DNA of 64,000 bases from Haloprofundus marisrubri (GCF_001469955.1 NZ_LOPU01000016.1:1-64000); one strand, 5' to 3'; numbered from the stretch's first letter, positions 33,544-42,837 are shown. Program-made: numbers and translations. The notes: a model not told the origin generated them from the letters alone.

Positions 33544-35409
33544 TTACCGCTCGGAAGCCCCGAGACGACGCTCCAAAAACGACTCGAACAGTCGAAGCGT
33601 CTGCTGTCGCTGATTCGCGTCGGTCGTGTGGTGGCCGCGTTTCTCTATTTCGTGGTACTCGAACGCGCCGTCTTCGCCTTCTTCGTAGCCACGCTCTCTC
33701 AGCGCGTCGCGGAACACTCGCGCCTGCGACACCGGGACTCGGCGGTCGTTGACTCCGTGTGCCATCAGCAGCGGCGCAGCGAAATTTCCGGCGTGGGTGA
33801 CGGGACTGCGCTCGCGGTAGCGTTCCGGATTCTCCTCGGGCGTGCCGAGATACTTCTCCATGAAGCCGGTTCGGAACTGCGGCATCGCCTCCTCGTACAG
33901 CAGTTCGAGGTCGGTGAATCCGACGACGGGGGCACCGGCCGCGTAGAGCTCCGGATACTGAATCATCTGCCAGTACGTCGAGTAGCCGCCGAACGACCCG
34001 CCGAAGACGCCGACGCGGTCTCTGTCGAGCCAGTCGTACCTTCCGAGGACGTGTTCGGTGGCGGTGGCGATGTCGCCTTGTTCGGCCCCGCCGAAGTCGC
34101 CGACGAGTTTCTGGGCGAACTCGCGGCCTCGACCGCTCGACCCGCGGAAGTTCACCTGCAGTATAGAGTATCCGCGGGAGAGCAGGTACTGCGTCCGGTA
34201 GTGGAACGTCTTTCTGTCAGCACGCCGCGGCCCGCCGTGGACGTTGACCAAAAGCGCCGACGGACGCTCGCCGGAGTCGTAGAACAGCGCCCCGATTTCG
34301 AGCGTCTCGTGAGGGTCGTGTTCAATCGCTTCCTGCCGGGTCTCTGGCACGCCGTCGGATTCGACGGTAAAGTACTCGGCGTCGACGAAATTGTCCGAAC
34401 TGAACCGGCCGTAATCGGGGCGAAACAGCGTCTCTGTAACGTTCGTGTCGAGGTCGTAGGCGACGAGTGCCGTCGGGCGGACCGGTGTCGTGTAGGAGAG
34501 CAGAACCCGGTTCTCAGTGAGTAGGTTCGTGCTTCGCCACCCGAACTCGGCGACGCCGTCGGTGAGCGGACACTCGAACTCCTCGCCGGTGTCGACGTCG
34601 TAGACGACTGGAACGACGGCCGCGTCGCGGACGCGTTCGGTGAGAAACTTCGCCCCATCGGCAGTAAAACACGCAGGCGACTCCTCGTAGTCGAGGCCGC
34701 CGTACCACCGGGCTTCGTCGGCAGCGAGGTCGTAGACGCCGCAGCGGCCGAAATCCTCACCGTTGTCCGAGATTAGCAGTCGCTCACCATCGGGTGTCCA
34801 GTCGTGTGGGTCCGTCTGCGACCCGACGACGCCGACGGCGAGTGTCTCTTGATTCGCCCCGTCGATGTCGACGAGATACGTGTCTCTATTGTCGGCGTTC
34901 TCGGACTCGTTGGCCGCGTAGGCGACGCGCTCACAGTCGGGTGAGAGACAGGACTCCCAGACTTGGTCGTGGTCGGTGAGTCGCTCCATCCCGTCGGTCG
35001 GGAGCGCGTAGCGATACAGGTTCATCTCTCTCTCGTGGTTCGAGGCGACGAGCAGCGTCTCGCCGTCGTCGCCGACGGCGTGGAGGTTGGTCTGGCCGTC
35101 GGTTTCGACGACGGGTTCCGTCGCGCCGTCGCTCGTCAGCGCGTAGATATCGTTCTGCTCGTCGCCGTCGGCGTCGCGGTGAAAGAACAGTCGCTCGCCG
35201 TCGGCCGACCACGAGAGCGGCCACCACGCCTGTAGGTCGGTGCCGTCGCTCCACTGTTCGACGTCGCGGGTGTCGACGTCGAGAACGAAAATCTCGTTTC
35301 GGCCGGTCGTGTCGGAGTAGAACGCGACACGCTCGCCGGACGGTGAGGCGCTCGGTCTGGTTATCTCCGGGAGAGTCACCAACTCCTCCAGTAGCGTGTC
35401 GCCAGTCAT
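33544..35409 (-). CDS. S9-family peptidase (prolyl oligopeptidase type)
   Basis: A 621-residue protein. An N-terminal seven-bladed beta-propeller (about 1-360, with repeats like WTPDGERLLISDNG, and an RPSASPSGERVAFYSD start) is followed by an alpha/beta-hydrolase domain. The catalytic triad is visible: Ser472 in GGSFGGY, Asp555 in HGVNDRRVP and His593/594 in RGHH. These are cytosolic oligopeptidases or acylaminoacyl-peptidases. No signal is present. The exact peptide specificity is not deducible. The gene is the largest in this section and monocistronic. Confidence 0.9.
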   Translation of the reverse strand: MTGDTLLEELVTLPEITRPSASPSGERVAFYSDTTGRNEIFVLDVDTRDVEQWSDGTDLQAWWPLSWSADGERLFFHRDADGDEQNDIYALTSDGATEPVVETDGQTNLHAVGDDGETLLVASNHEREMNLYRYALPTDGMERLTDHDQVWESCLSPDCERVAYAANESENADNRDTYLVDIDGANQETLAVGVVGSQTDPHDWTPDGERLLISDNGEDFGRCGVYDLAADEARWYGGLDYEESPACFTADGAKFLTERVRDAAVVPVVYDVDTGEEFECPLTDGVAEFGWRSTNLLTENRVLLSYTTPVRPTALVAYDLDTNVTETLFRPDYGRFSSDNFVDAEYFTVESDGVPETRQEAIEHDPHETLEIGALFYDSGERPSALLVNVHGGPRRADRKTFHYRTQYLLSRGYSILQVNFRGSSGRGREFAQKLVGDFGGAEQGDIATATEHVLGRYDWLDRDRVGVFGGSFGGYSTYWQMIQYPELYAAGAPVVGFTDLELLYEEAMPQFRTGFMEKYLGTPEENPERYRERSPVTHAGNFAAPLLMAHGVNDRRVPVSQARVFRDALRERGYEEGEDGAFEYHEIEKRGHHTTDANQRQQTLRLFESFLERRLGASER

Positions 35410-35474
35410 GTATCAGCGAAAATACAATCACTGCAGTTAAAATGTCGTGTCGGATGAGTTTCCTGCGACGTTCC

Positions 35475-36071
35475 CTACCGCGACGCCGCCGCCTGCTCGA
35501 AGAACGCCAGTCGGTGCAGTCGAACGTCTTCGGTCAGTTCCGGGTGAAAGGAGGTAGCGACGACCGGACCCTGTTTCACCGCGACGGGCGTGTCGTCCCA
35601 GCGCGCGAGCACCGACACGTCGTCGCCCACCTCGTCGATGAGCGGTGCGCGGATGAACACCGCCGGGAAGGGGTCGGAGAGGCCGTCGACGTCGAGCGGA
35701 GCCTCGAAACTGTCCTTCTGGCGGCCGAACGCGTTGCGGTCGACGGTCACGTCCAAGACGTCGAGATTGTGGACGCGTTCGTCCTTCGCGTCGCGGGCGG
35801 CGACGATGAGGCCCGCGCAGGTGGCGAGAACGGGTTTGCCGGCGGCGACGTGGGCGCGAATTTCCTCGTCGATGCCTTCCTGTCGGAGCAGCCGCGAGAT
35901 AGTCGTCGACTCGCCGCCGGGCATGAGGAGGACGTCGCAGTCGGAAACGAGACCCGAGTGACGAATCTCGACGAGTTCCGCATCTTCGCCGTGGGCGTCG
36001 GCGGCGCGTTCGACGGCGCGGGCGTGTTCGGACACGTCGCCTTGGACGGCGACGACGCCTGCGGTGAGCAT
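35475..36071 (-). CDS. pdxT: Pyridoxal 5'-phosphate synthase glutaminase subunit
   Basis: A 198-residue class I glutaminase: PGGEST at 51-56, nucleophile Cys85 in LATCAGLIV, and the His/Glu pair in TSFHPELTED near the end. PdxT feeds ammonia to PdxS, which makes pyridoxal 5'-phosphate from ribose 5-phosphate and glyceraldehyde 3-phosphate. The partner PdxS is not encoded in this window. Sec61-beta lies directly upstream, as I recall in other haloarchaea. Confidence 0.92.
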   Translation of the reverse strand: MLTAGVVAVQGDVSEHARAVERAADAHGEDAELVEIRHSGLVSDCDVLLMPGGESTTISRLLRQEGIDEEIRAHVAAGKPVLATCAGLIVAARDAKDERVHNLDVLDVTVDRNAFGRQKDSFEAPLDVDGLSDPFPAVFIRAPLIDEVGDDVSVLARWDDTPVAVKQGPVVATSFHPELTEDVRLHRLAFFEQAAASR

Positions 36072-36119
36072 ACGCTCCGTTGGAGGGTGTCGCGGAAAAA
36101 GAACGCGTTGTCGCGGCGC

Positions 36120-36281
36120 TTACGCGACGAGGTTCAACACGAGGACGCCGATGCCGAACAGGAGGCCGAACGCGACGATAGTTTTGGGGTCGAATCGGAT
36201 GGCGTTTCGGTCCTCGGCGTCGAAGTAGCGGACGAGACCCGCACTCGACATCAGGCCGCCGCTGTTGTCTCCCTTGCTCAT
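36120..36281 (-). CDS. Preprotein translocase subunit Sec61-beta
   Basis: A 53-residue protein too short for many gene finders. It has a polar N-terminus ([17 protein letters not shown]), then a conserved [20 protein letters not shown] membrane span. It is the small non-essential subunit of the Sec translocon, inserted with its C-terminus in the membrane. It is divergent from the thioredoxin gene and followed by pdxT. Confidence 0.92.
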   Translation of the reverse strand: MSKGDNSGGLMSSAGLVRYFDAEDRNAIRFDPKTIVAFGLLFGIGVLVLNLVA

Positions 36282-36458
36282 GGAGGCACCTCTGTCGGTC
36301 GCCCGCCTAAACGTTTCGACTCGCGCTCTGACCGGTCTCGGCAGCGAACGAAGCACGGAACTCGGTACGAGGTGGCGGAATCGGCGGTCGATTTGCCCCT
36401 GATTTCGACCCATCGTGACCGACGGCGCTCGGGTACGCTCGTCGAACAGGTGAGAAAC

Positions 36459-36464
36459 TCTTAT
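36459..36464 (+). promoter_or_regulatory. TATA-like box of the thioredoxin gene
   Basis: TCTTAT, 35-40 nt before ATG 36499. Confidence 0.4.
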
Positions 36465-36498
36465 GCGCGCCGATAGGTAACCCCGTGTCGGGATAACC

Positions 36499-36765
36499 AT
36501 GACTGTTCGACTCAAGGACTTTTACGCGGACTGGTGCGGCCCATGTAAGACGCAGGACCCGATTCTCGAAGAACTGGAGGCCGACTACGGCGACGTCGAC
36601 TTCGAGAAAGTGAACGTCGACGAGGAGCAGGACATCGCCAACCAGTATCAGGTCCGCTCGCTGCCGACGCTTGTCGTCGAGAACGACGACGGTGTCGTCG
36701 ACCGATTCGTCGGTGTCACCCAGCGCGAAGACATCGAAGCAGCGCTGCAGGAAGCGGGCGCGTAG
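36499..36765 (+). CDS. Thioredoxin
   Basis: An 88-residue thioredoxin with the redox motif CGPC (C13, C16) in [15 protein letters not shown] and the cis-Pro segment VRSLPTLVV near 52-60. It reduces disulfides in the cytosol. It is shorter than the typical 105 residues, missing most of the first helix, like several archaeal thioredoxins. It is monocistronic. Confidence 0.9.
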   Translation: MTVRLKDFYADWCGPCKTQDPILEELEADYGDVDFEKVNVDEEQDIANQYQVRSLPTLVVENDDGVVDRFVGVTQREDIEAALQEAGA

Positions 36766-36842
36766 GCCGCACTCACTCGGTTTCTCGCCGCCGGACGCCG
36801 CCGCCGAGTTGCGACGCCGGCGGTGGGGCGTTCTCGCAAGCG

Positions 36843-36848
36843 TTATAC
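36843..36848 (+). promoter_or_regulatory. TATA box of the L40e gene
   Basis: TTATAC, 24-29 nt before ATG 36872: leaderless spacing. Confidence 0.55.
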
Positions 36849-36871
36849 GACTCGCACGGAAAGCAAGTTCC

Positions 36872-37021
36872 ATGCCTAGCTTCGAGCACGCCGTCAACCG
36901 AACGCTTGAGAAACAGATCTGTATGCGCTGCAACGCTCGCAACCCGATGCGCACCGACTTCTGCCGCAAGTGCGGCTACAAGCACCTTCGCCCGAAGTCG
37001 AAGGAACCGCGCAACGCATAA
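36872..37021 (+). CDS. rpl40e: 50S ribosomal protein L40e
   Basis: A 49-residue protein, too short for most ORF cutoffs. It has four zinc-binding cysteines (C17, C20, C31, C34) within [12 protein letters not shown] and [11 protein letters not shown], the archaeal/eukaryal L40e pattern (in eukaryotes fused to ubiquitin). It sits in the large ribosomal subunit. A good TATA box at leaderless distance supports the start. Confidence 0.95.
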   Translation: MPSFEHAVNRTLEKQICMRCNARNPMRTDFCRKCGYKHLRPKSKEPRNA

Positions 37022-37025
37022 TCGC

Positions 37026-37391
37026 TCAGGTCTCTCTTCTATACAGCACGACGAGCACGCCGACGAGTGCTAACTGTGCGACTTTGTCGACGAGGGCGAC
37101 GGTGCTGAACAGGTCGCCGGCGTTGAGCGCGACGTACGCGAGAATCTGGACGACGGTGATGGCGATGCCGGCGAGGTACAACGGACCGCGCGCGACGCCA
37201 CGAATCAGTAGAACGACGCCACCCAGATAGCCGAGTCCAGCGAGAACGAACAGGATGCCGAGCGTACTGGGGACGTTGGGAACGCCGAGTGCGAGATGGA
37301 TGACGCCCGTAACCGCGGCGAGAGCGATGCCGAGGTAGTGAAGTGTCCCCAGTGAGGCGGCGTCGGTGTGGCGAATCTGTGCAGTCGTCAT
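37026..37391 (-). CDS. Small four-span membrane protein
   Basis: A 121-residue protein with four membrane spans (for example YLGIALAAVTGVIHLALGV near 19-37, LAQLALVGVLVVLYRRE-like end) and a short cytoplasmic N-terminus. No motif is recognised. It resembles small haloarchaeal DUF membrane proteins. It converges on the L40e gene with four bases between the stops. Confidence 0.65.
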   Translation of the reverse strand: MTTAQIRHTDAASLGTLHYLGIALAAVTGVIHLALGVPNVPSTLGILFVLAGLGYLGGVVLLIRGVARGPLYLAGIAITVVQILAYVALNAGDLFSTVALVDKVAQLALVGVLVVLYRRET

Positions 37392-37454
37392 AGCTCGTAG
37401 TGGTTCGCTGACAACATAACTGTCCGCACCATCCGAAAATCGCGTCTCTCGTCG

Positions 37455-38087
37455 CTACTGGTCGGGGTACTTGGGTTCGCGGCGCTCTGCGCGTTCGAGC
37501 GCGCGTTCGACCACGTCGCGGACGCTATCGCCACTCTCGTCGTCGCTCGCCTCGAACACGTTGCCGTGGCCGGCGTACATCGCTGTCACCGTCTCGGGCA
37601 GGTGCTCCAAGAGGTCGTGGAGGCTCTCGATGAGTCGCTCTCGGGACTGCCCGGCCATGTCGGTGCGGCCGAAACTGCCGTCGTCGAACGCGCCGTCGTT
37701 GTAGACGACGACGTCGCCGCTGTACAGTTTCGTCTCGGTGACGAACGAGACGTGGTCGGAGGCGTGTCCCGGCGTGTAGACGACTTCTGCCCTCTCGTCG
37801 CCGATGGGCACTCGCTCGTCGGGTTCGAGCGGGTGGGTCCGCCGCGGGTGGTCACCGTAGGCGTAGAGGTCGGCGTCGAACGCGTCGAGAACCGCGTCGA
37901 GTTCGCCGATGTGGTCGGTGTGTTGGTGGGTGAGCACGACGTTGTCGAGTTCGTCGGTGTGCTTGCGAACCACGTCGACGATGCCCGGCATCGTTCCGAC
38001 GTCGACGAGCGTCGGGTGCTCGCCGAGGACGAGATACGCGTTGCAGGTGAACTCCTCGGCGTCCGCAGTGACGCAAATCGGTTCCAT
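37455..38087 (-). CDS. Metallo-beta-lactamase-fold hydrolase
   Basis: A 210-residue MBL-fold enzyme. The zinc motif HQHTDH at 54-59 (H54, H56, D58, H59), TPGHASDH near 108-115 and a later GHGN near 183-186 are complete. This is the glyoxalase II-like branch, acting on thioesters or other esters; substrate unknown. ATG 38087 is chosen, since the 22 upstream codons do not fit. Its end is rich in charged residues. Confidence 0.8.
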   Translation of the reverse strand: MEPICVTADAEEFTCNAYLVLGEHPTLVDVGTMPGIVDVVRKHTDELDNVVLTHQHTDHIGELDAVLDAFDADLYAYGDHPRRTHPLEPDERVPIGDERAEVVYTPGHASDHVSFVTETKLYSGDVVVYNDGAFDDGSFGRTDMAGQSRERLIESLHDLLEHLPETVTAMYAGHGNVFEASDDESGDSVRDVVERALERAERREPKYPDQ

Positions 38088-38198
38088 ACAGACTCTCTCG
38101 GTTCCGACGGTGAAAACAGCGGTGAATGCGGCGTGATTGTCATTGTGTCTCATTCATTCCGAGAGGTTTTTCAGTGCGAATCAACAACGTTTAGATGC

Positions 38199-38375
38199 AT
38201 GGGCTTTGGGAGCTACGACGAATCCGAACAAGACAAGCAGGAGTACAGCACCGACTTCGACGAAGAAGACGGCGTTGCAACCAGTGAGAACACCCACAAG
38301 GGGAGCGTGGAGTTCGACATCGGTGCGTCGAACGAGGAACTCCTGAGTACGCTCAAAGACATCAAAGACGAGTGA
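38199..38375 (+). CDS. DUF5786-like small acidic protein
   Basis: A 58-residue acidic protein: MGFGSYDESEQDKQEYSTDF at the start and SNEELLSTLKDIKDE at the end, matching the haloarchaeal family I recall as DUF5786. No function is known. Its stop overlaps the DUF99 start (GTGA), so the two genes are translationally coupled. Confidence 0.75.
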   Translation: MGFGSYDESEQDKQEYSTDFDEEDGVATSENTHKGSVEFDIGASNEELLSTLKDIKDE

Positions 38376-38998
38376 AACGCGGCGCGCGAGTACTCGGACT
38401 CGCGTTCTCCGACGGTGACGACGAGAGCGTCCTCGGCGGCGTCGTCGTGCGCGCGGACGGCGTCGTCGACGGCGTCGCGTTCGAAACCTGTACCGTCGGC
38501 GGTACGGACGCGACGCAAGCAGTGGTCTCGCTCTTCGAATCGCTCGGCCGAGCGGACGTTCGTGCTCTCGTTCTCGCGGGCATCGCCCCCGCGTGGTTCA
38601 ATCTCGTCGACCTTCGGGCGGTCACCGCGACCGTCGACCGCCCGGTGCTTTCTGTCTCCTTCGAGCGAAGCTCTGGACTCGACGACGCGCTCTGCGAGCA
38701 GTTCTCCGGCGACGCACTCGTCGACCGACAGCGAATCTATCGCGCCCAGCCACCGCGCCGCGCCGTCGATATCGGCGACGAGACGGTGTTCGTCAGAGCC
38801 GTCGGCTGCGCCGACGACCGGGCGGCGGATATCGTCCGTACGGTGACGCTCACCGGCGGCCGACCCGAACCGGTGCGGGTCGCACGACTCGCCGCGCGCG
38901 GCGCGCGTCGCTGGGCTATCGACCGAACGGAGACGGGCGGTGTGCTGCTCACCGACGAGTCTTCGGACGAGACGAGCGACGAAACGACCGAGAGTTAA
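38372..38998 (+). CDS. DUF99 family protein
   Basis: A 208-residue protein starting at GTG, matching the archaeal DUF99 (UPF0215) family: ARVLGLAFSDGDDES near 5-19, FNLVDLRAVTATVDRPVLSV near 75-94 and SGLDDALCEQFSG-type helices. The fold is related to endonuclease V, but the full catalytic set is not evident and the activity is unproven. The C-terminal tail is Ser/Asp/Glu-rich. It is coupled to the DUF5786-like gene and followed by a uracil-DNA glycosylase gene after 24 bp. Confidence 0.78.
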   Translation: MKRGARVLGLAFSDGDDESVLGGVVVRADGVVDGVAFETCTVGGTDATQAVVSLFESLGRADVRALVLAGIAPAWFNLVDLRAVTATVDRPVLSVSFERSSGLDDALCEQFSGDALVDRQRIYRAQPPRRAVDIGDETVFVRAVGCADDRAADIVRTVTLTGGRPEPVRVARLAARGARRWAIDRTETGGVLLTDESSDETSDETTES

Positions 38999-39022
38999 GG
39001 CGCTGCCGCCCGCGGATATCGC

Positions 39023-39619
39023 ATGGAGGAGATGGACGGACTCTGTGTCCGCGACTGTACTCGGTGTCCCGAACTGGTCGAGTCGAGGAGTCGAATCGTC
39101 AACGGCACCGGCCCCGACGACGCCGAGTTGGTGTTTCTCGGTGAAGCGCCGGGGGCGAACGAGGACTCCGAGGGCGAACCGTTCGTCGGCCGCTCCGGAA
39201 GCGTCCTCGACAGCGCGTTACGCGACGTCGGCCTCGCACGTGCGGACGTCCGAATCACGAACTGCGTTCGGTGCCGTCCGCCGGAGAACCGCGACCCGAA
39301 AAAGGACGAACTCGCGAACTGCCGCGGCTATTTAGAGACCGAACTCCGACGCGTCGACCCGTCGCTCGTGGTCTCGCTCGGAAAGGTTCCATCACAGCAT
39401 CTGTTGGGCCGTTCGGTCGCCGTCACCAAGGAAGCTGGAACGGTCGAGGACGTTAGAATCGGCGAGGAGTCGATTCGCGCACTCGTCTGTCTCCACCCGG
39501 CGGCGACGCTGTACGACCGAAGTCAGAAGGAGACGTTCGAGGAAGTCATCGCCCGCGCTGCCGACGTGGCTGGCGTCGGCGAGGGCGACGGCGGCCAGTC
39601 GAGTCTCGGCGATTTCTGA
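39023..39619 (+). CDS. Type-4 uracil-DNA glycosylase
   Basis: A 198-residue family 4 UDG. GEAPGANEDSEGEPFVGRSG near 46-65 is the uracil-binding motif and HPAATLY near 157-163 the DNA-insertion motif. Cysteines C12/C15 (CTRC) and a later pair in NCVRC...NC bind a 4Fe-4S cluster. It removes uracil from DNA in base-excision repair. Starts at 39023 or at the next Met (39032) are possible. It may form an operon with DUF99, which would fit a nuclease-like role for the latter (inference). Confidence 0.92.
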   Translation: MEEMDGLCVRDCTRCPELVESRSRIVNGTGPDDAELVFLGEAPGANEDSEGEPFVGRSGSVLDSALRDVGLARADVRITNCVRCRPPENRDPKKDELANCRGYLETELRRVDPSLVVSLGKVPSQHLLGRSVAVTKEAGTVEDVRIGEESIRALVCLHPAATLYDRSQKETFEEVIARAADVAGVGEGDGGQSSLGDF

Positions 39620-39662
39620 GCGCGGACCGCCAACTGTGGTGTTTGTTAGCTACCTTGTCATT

Positions 39663-39712
39663 GACTATCTCTGATATATAGAACACATAGAAACTACTAA
39701 ATGCTGATAGTC
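39663..39712 (+). promoter_or_regulatory. phn transporter promoter with long-spaced inverted repeat
   Basis: GACTATC at 39663-39669 and its reverse complement GATAGTC at 39706-39712 flank AT-rich DNA with TATA-like ATATATA and ACTACTAA boxes; the latter is about 27 nt before ATG 39726. A dimer-spanning regulator site or chance; unproven. Confidence 0.4.
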
Positions 39713-39725
39713 GATGCTGTTCTTC

Positions 39726-40811
39726 ATGTCCGACAAGTTCGGCTGGGCATCGAATCGGCGTACGTTTCTGAAAGCAACCGGTGCGGCGGGTATCGCGGGA
39801 CTCGCTGGCTGTACCGACGGTGGGTCCGAAGACACCGGCGGCGACACCGGCGACAACGCAAGCGGTGGCGACACCGGCGGCAACGAGACGGGCGGCGACT
39901 CGGAGTCGACGGGGACGACGACGGGCGACGCCGAAGAGTCGGTCGTTCGATTCCTCCTGAACCCGGCGGAAGCCGACGTTGCAATCATCGACCAGTACCA
40001 GCCGATGTTCGAGTACCTCGAATCCGAGGTCTCGGTCAGCATCGACCCGACGCGCGCGGCCAGCTACACCGCGACGCTGCAGGCACTTCGCAACGACCAA
40101 GGCGAAATCGCCGACACCTCGCCTTCGGCAGCCATCGCGGGTAAGGATGTCGTCGACGTCGTCGGCATCCGCGTCGCCTACGGCGCGGCGCAGTACTTCT
40201 CGCTCATCACGACGACGCCTGACAGCGGCATCAGCCAACTCTCGGACCTGCAGGGCGAGACGGTTGCGATGGGTGACGTTCTCTCCGTGAGTGGCACGCT
40301 CGTTCCGCTGACGATGCTTCAGGACGCCGGACTCGACGTGGGCAACGCGCCGGACGGACAGGCCGGTGACTTCAACGCGGAGTACTCCGACCACACCACC
40401 GCGCGAGAGCAGATGATAAACCGTGGCGACGTCGCCGCCGCGTCGACGGGTGCGTTCTCGACGGCCGCACACGTCCCGAAAGCGCAGTTCGACGAGATGT
40501 CGCAGGACTTCGTCGACATCTCCGCGGAGTACGACAACGCCGGCAGCGCGGACCCGACGCTCGAACTGCTGTCCGTTTCGGACCCACTGCCGCGCGCGCC
40601 GCTCGTCTCGCGCAGCAACTGGGAGGACCCCGTCCGCGAGGACATCGAGCAGGCAATCTTGAACGCGACCGAAGACGACCTCAGCCACGACGAGGGCTAC
40701 GACGGCGAACCGCTGTGGTTCACCGGCGTTCAGGAAGGAACCATCGACGACTACCAGCCGATACAGAAAGTGCTCGACGAACTCGGACTCGAGTTCGAAG
40801 ACCTTTCGTAG
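39726..40811 (+). CDS. phnD: Phosphonate-type ABC transporter substrate-binding lipoprotein
   Basis: A 361-residue Tat lipoprotein. The leader has R11-R12 (NRRTFLKATGAAG) and lipobox LAGC with Cys29, then a Gly/Asp/Glu-rich linker to about 75. The mature domain (RFLLNPAEADVAIIDQYQPM, AVSIDPTRAA-like segments, LYSLI/GDVAAASTGAF) is the PhnD/PtxB fold that captures phosphonates, phosphite or phosphate. Its substrate cannot be fixed from sequence, and no C-P lyase genes are nearby. First gene of phnDCE. Confidence 0.85.
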   Translation: MSDKFGWASNRRTFLKATGAAGIAGLAGCTDGGSEDTGGDTGDNASGGDTGGNETGGDSESTGTTTGDAEESVVRFLLNPAEADVAIIDQYQPMFEYLESEVSVSIDPTRAASYTATLQALRNDQGEIADTSPSAAIAGKDVVDVVGIRVAYGAAQYFSLITTTPDSGISQLSDLQGETVAMGDVLSVSGTLVPLTMLQDAGLDVGNAPDGQAGDFNAEYSDHTTAREQMINRGDVAAASTGAFSTAAHVPKAQFDEMSQDFVDISAEYDNAGSADPTLELLSVSDPLPRAPLVSRSNWEDPVREDIEQAILNATEDDLSHDEGYDGEPLWFTGVQEGTIDDYQPIQKVLDELGLEFEDLS

Positions 40812-40841
40812 ACTGACTTTCGACTGTTTTTGACCAGCAAA

Positions 40842-41621
40842 ATGAGTAACATTACTGTTGACGGGGTCACCAAGGAGTTCGGCGACACCGTCGCCTTACG
40901 CGACGTCAGCTTCTCGGTTCCGGAGGGCGAGTTCGTTATCGTACTCGGCGTCTCGGGGTCCGGTAAGTCGACGCTTCTTCGCTGTATGAACGGATTGACC
41001 AGTCCAACTCGCGGAGAAATTCGTGTCGACGGGACGCCCGTCAAGGACCCGCGAAAGGACATCGCGATGATTTTCCAGCAACACAACATCATCGGACAGA
41101 TGAGCGCGTACTCGAACGCGCTCACCGGGTCACTCAGCCGAACTGGCCTCCTCAAAAGTCTACTACAGTTACAGGATACTGAAGAGAAATACCGCTCACT
41201 CGACGCGCTCGATACGGTCGGCCTCCTCGACGAGTCCCGCCAACGGGCCAGACAGATGAGTGGCGGCCAACAGCAGCGCGTCGGTATCGCCCGTGCGCTC
41301 GTCCAGCGTCCGAACATCCTCCTCGCCGACGAACCGGTGGCGAGTCTCGACCCCGGTAGCTCACAGCAGGTGATGCGGTATCTCCGGCAGGCCGCCAAAG
41401 AGCGCGACCTAACCGCCGCTATCAGCCTCCATCAGGTGAACCTCGCCCGGAAGTTCGGCGAGCGCTTCATCGGCCTCCGGAACGGCGAACTCGTCTTCGA
41501 CGGCTACCGCGACGAGTTCTCGATGGACGTTATCGACGAGATTTACGGCGACATCGACACCGAAGGCATGTTCGAGGCCAGCGACGACGAAAACGCCGAC
41601 GAACAGGCGGTGACGAAATGA
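40842..41621 (+). CDS. phnC: Phosphonate-type ABC transporter ATP-binding protein
   Basis: A 259-residue ABC ATPase. Walker A GVSGSGKST at 36-44, signature MSGGQ at 139-143 and Walker B ILLADEP at 159-165 are present, with the switch His in SLHQVN. It powers PhnE. ATG 40842 (MSNITVDG) is preferred to 40830. It overlaps phnE by four bases. Confidence 0.92.
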   Translation: MSNITVDGVTKEFGDTVALRDVSFSVPEGEFVIVLGVSGSGKSTLLRCMNGLTSPTRGEIRVDGTPVKDPRKDIAMIFQQHNIIGQMSAYSNALTGSLSRTGLLKSLLQLQDTEEKYRSLDALDTVGLLDESRQRARQMSGGQQQRVGIARALVQRPNILLADEPVASLDPGSSQQVMRYLRQAAKERDLTAAISLHQVNLARKFGERFIGLRNGELVFDGYRDEFSMDVIDEIYGDIDTEGMFEASDDENADEQAVTK

Positions 41622-42649
41622 GTACCGACACAGCCGCAGACAACCAGACGAAGACGGAACGAGACTCGCGTCTCCAAGCACAGTTCGACGAGATTCGACG
41701 GGGCCGCCGCATCCGATGGCTCCTCACCGGCCTCGGCATCACAGTCGTGTTGTTCTTCTTCTACAACGCGCTGTACACGACCGAACTGTTCCAAGCGGAC
41801 CTGCCGCGATATTTCCCGGCCTTCCTCGACGCGCTCACCGACTACTTCCCCTTCCTCGACTTCTCGGCGTTCCCCTTCGTGGACCCGGGTGGGTTCGGGC
41901 AGTACTGGTCGTTCATCCAAGAGCGAAACCTCATCTACAACTCCAGTGCGGACCTCACTGACCCGTCGACGGGCGGTCCGTTCGCGCTGTTCGGCGTCGC
42001 CGGTCTGACGCTCGCAATGGGCTTTGCGGGGACGATTCTGGGCTTCCCACTCGCACTGCTGTTCGGAATCCTCGGCTCCGAGCGCGTGATGCCGTTCCCG
42101 TTCAACTTCCTGTTCCGCGGGGTCATGTCCTCGATTCGAGCCATCCCGGCACTGGTGTGGGCGCTCATCTACGTCCCGCTTGGCGGCCTCGGTCCGGCGA
42201 CTGCAGTGCTTGCTATCGCCACCGACACCGTCGGGAACCTCGGGCGTCTGTACACCGACGAACTCGAGGAAGTCGAAGACGGTCCCATCGAGGCGATGCG
42301 CACGACGGGTGCGAGTCGCCCCCAGACCATCGTCTTCGGGATGTTGAGCCAAGTGACCACGCCCTTCATCGCGTGGACGCTGTACATCTTCGAGATAAAC
42401 GTCCGCATCGCCGTCACGCTCGGTATCATCGGCGGCGGCGGCCTCGGACTGATACTGTCGGTCCAACAGAAGCTGTTCAACTTCACGAACATGATGGCGA
42501 CTATCCTCGTCATCATCGTGCTCATCATCAGCGTCGAGATGTTCAGTCAACGGGTCCGCTCGCGGCTTCGCGCCGACGAGAGCCCGGAGGGCCTGCTCAC
42601 GCTGTTGCTGGGCTTCCCGCGTCGGATGGCCGAGTCGCTGACGAAGTAA
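41618..42649 (+). CDS. phnE: Phosphonate-type ABC transporter permease
   Basis: A 343-residue permease. A polar cytoplasmic N-terminus is followed by six or so membrane spans; ALIYVPLGGLGPATAVLAIA and TDELEEVEDGPIEAMRTTGA near 209-228 form the coupling EAA loop. It forms the membrane channel of the PhnCDE transporter. A pyrimidine-rich tract follows the gene. Confidence 0.9.
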   Translation: MSTDTAADNQTKTERDSRLQAQFDEIRRGRRIRWLLTGLGITVVLFFFYNALYTTELFQADLPRYFPAFLDALTDYFPFLDFSAFPFVDPGGFGQYWSFIQERNLIYNSSADLTDPSTGGPFALFGVAGLTLAMGFAGTILGFPLALLFGILGSERVMPFPFNFLFRGVMSSIRAIPALVWALIYVPLGGLGPATAVLAIATDTVGNLGRLYTDELEEVEDGPIEAMRTTGASRPQTIVFGMLSQVTTPFIAWTLYIFEINVRIAVTLGIIGGGGLGLILSVQQKLFNFTNMMATILVIIVLIISVEMFSQRVRSRLRADESPEGLLTLLLGFPRRMAESLTK

Positions 42650-42770
42650 CGTCGTCTGACGTCTCTTTCTTCTGCCCCTTCTCTCGCTGTTCTCCTTCCC
42701 TGTTCTCGCTGTTCTTTCTCTGTTCTCGCTTCCCGCGTTCTTTTCTCCGCGGTGGTCCACTCCGGCCACG
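42650..42770. repeat. Pyrimidine-rich tract after phnE
   Basis: About 120 bp rich in C and T on the plus strand, with TGTTCTCGCT repeated at 42701 and 42721 (20-bp period). T-rich tracts within it probably terminate the phn transcript. Confidence 0.6.
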
Positions 42771-42837
42771 CCCACGCCCACCGCCACGTTCGCCCGGACG
42801 GAAACACACTTAGACGCGCACTCTCCTATCTTCACGC

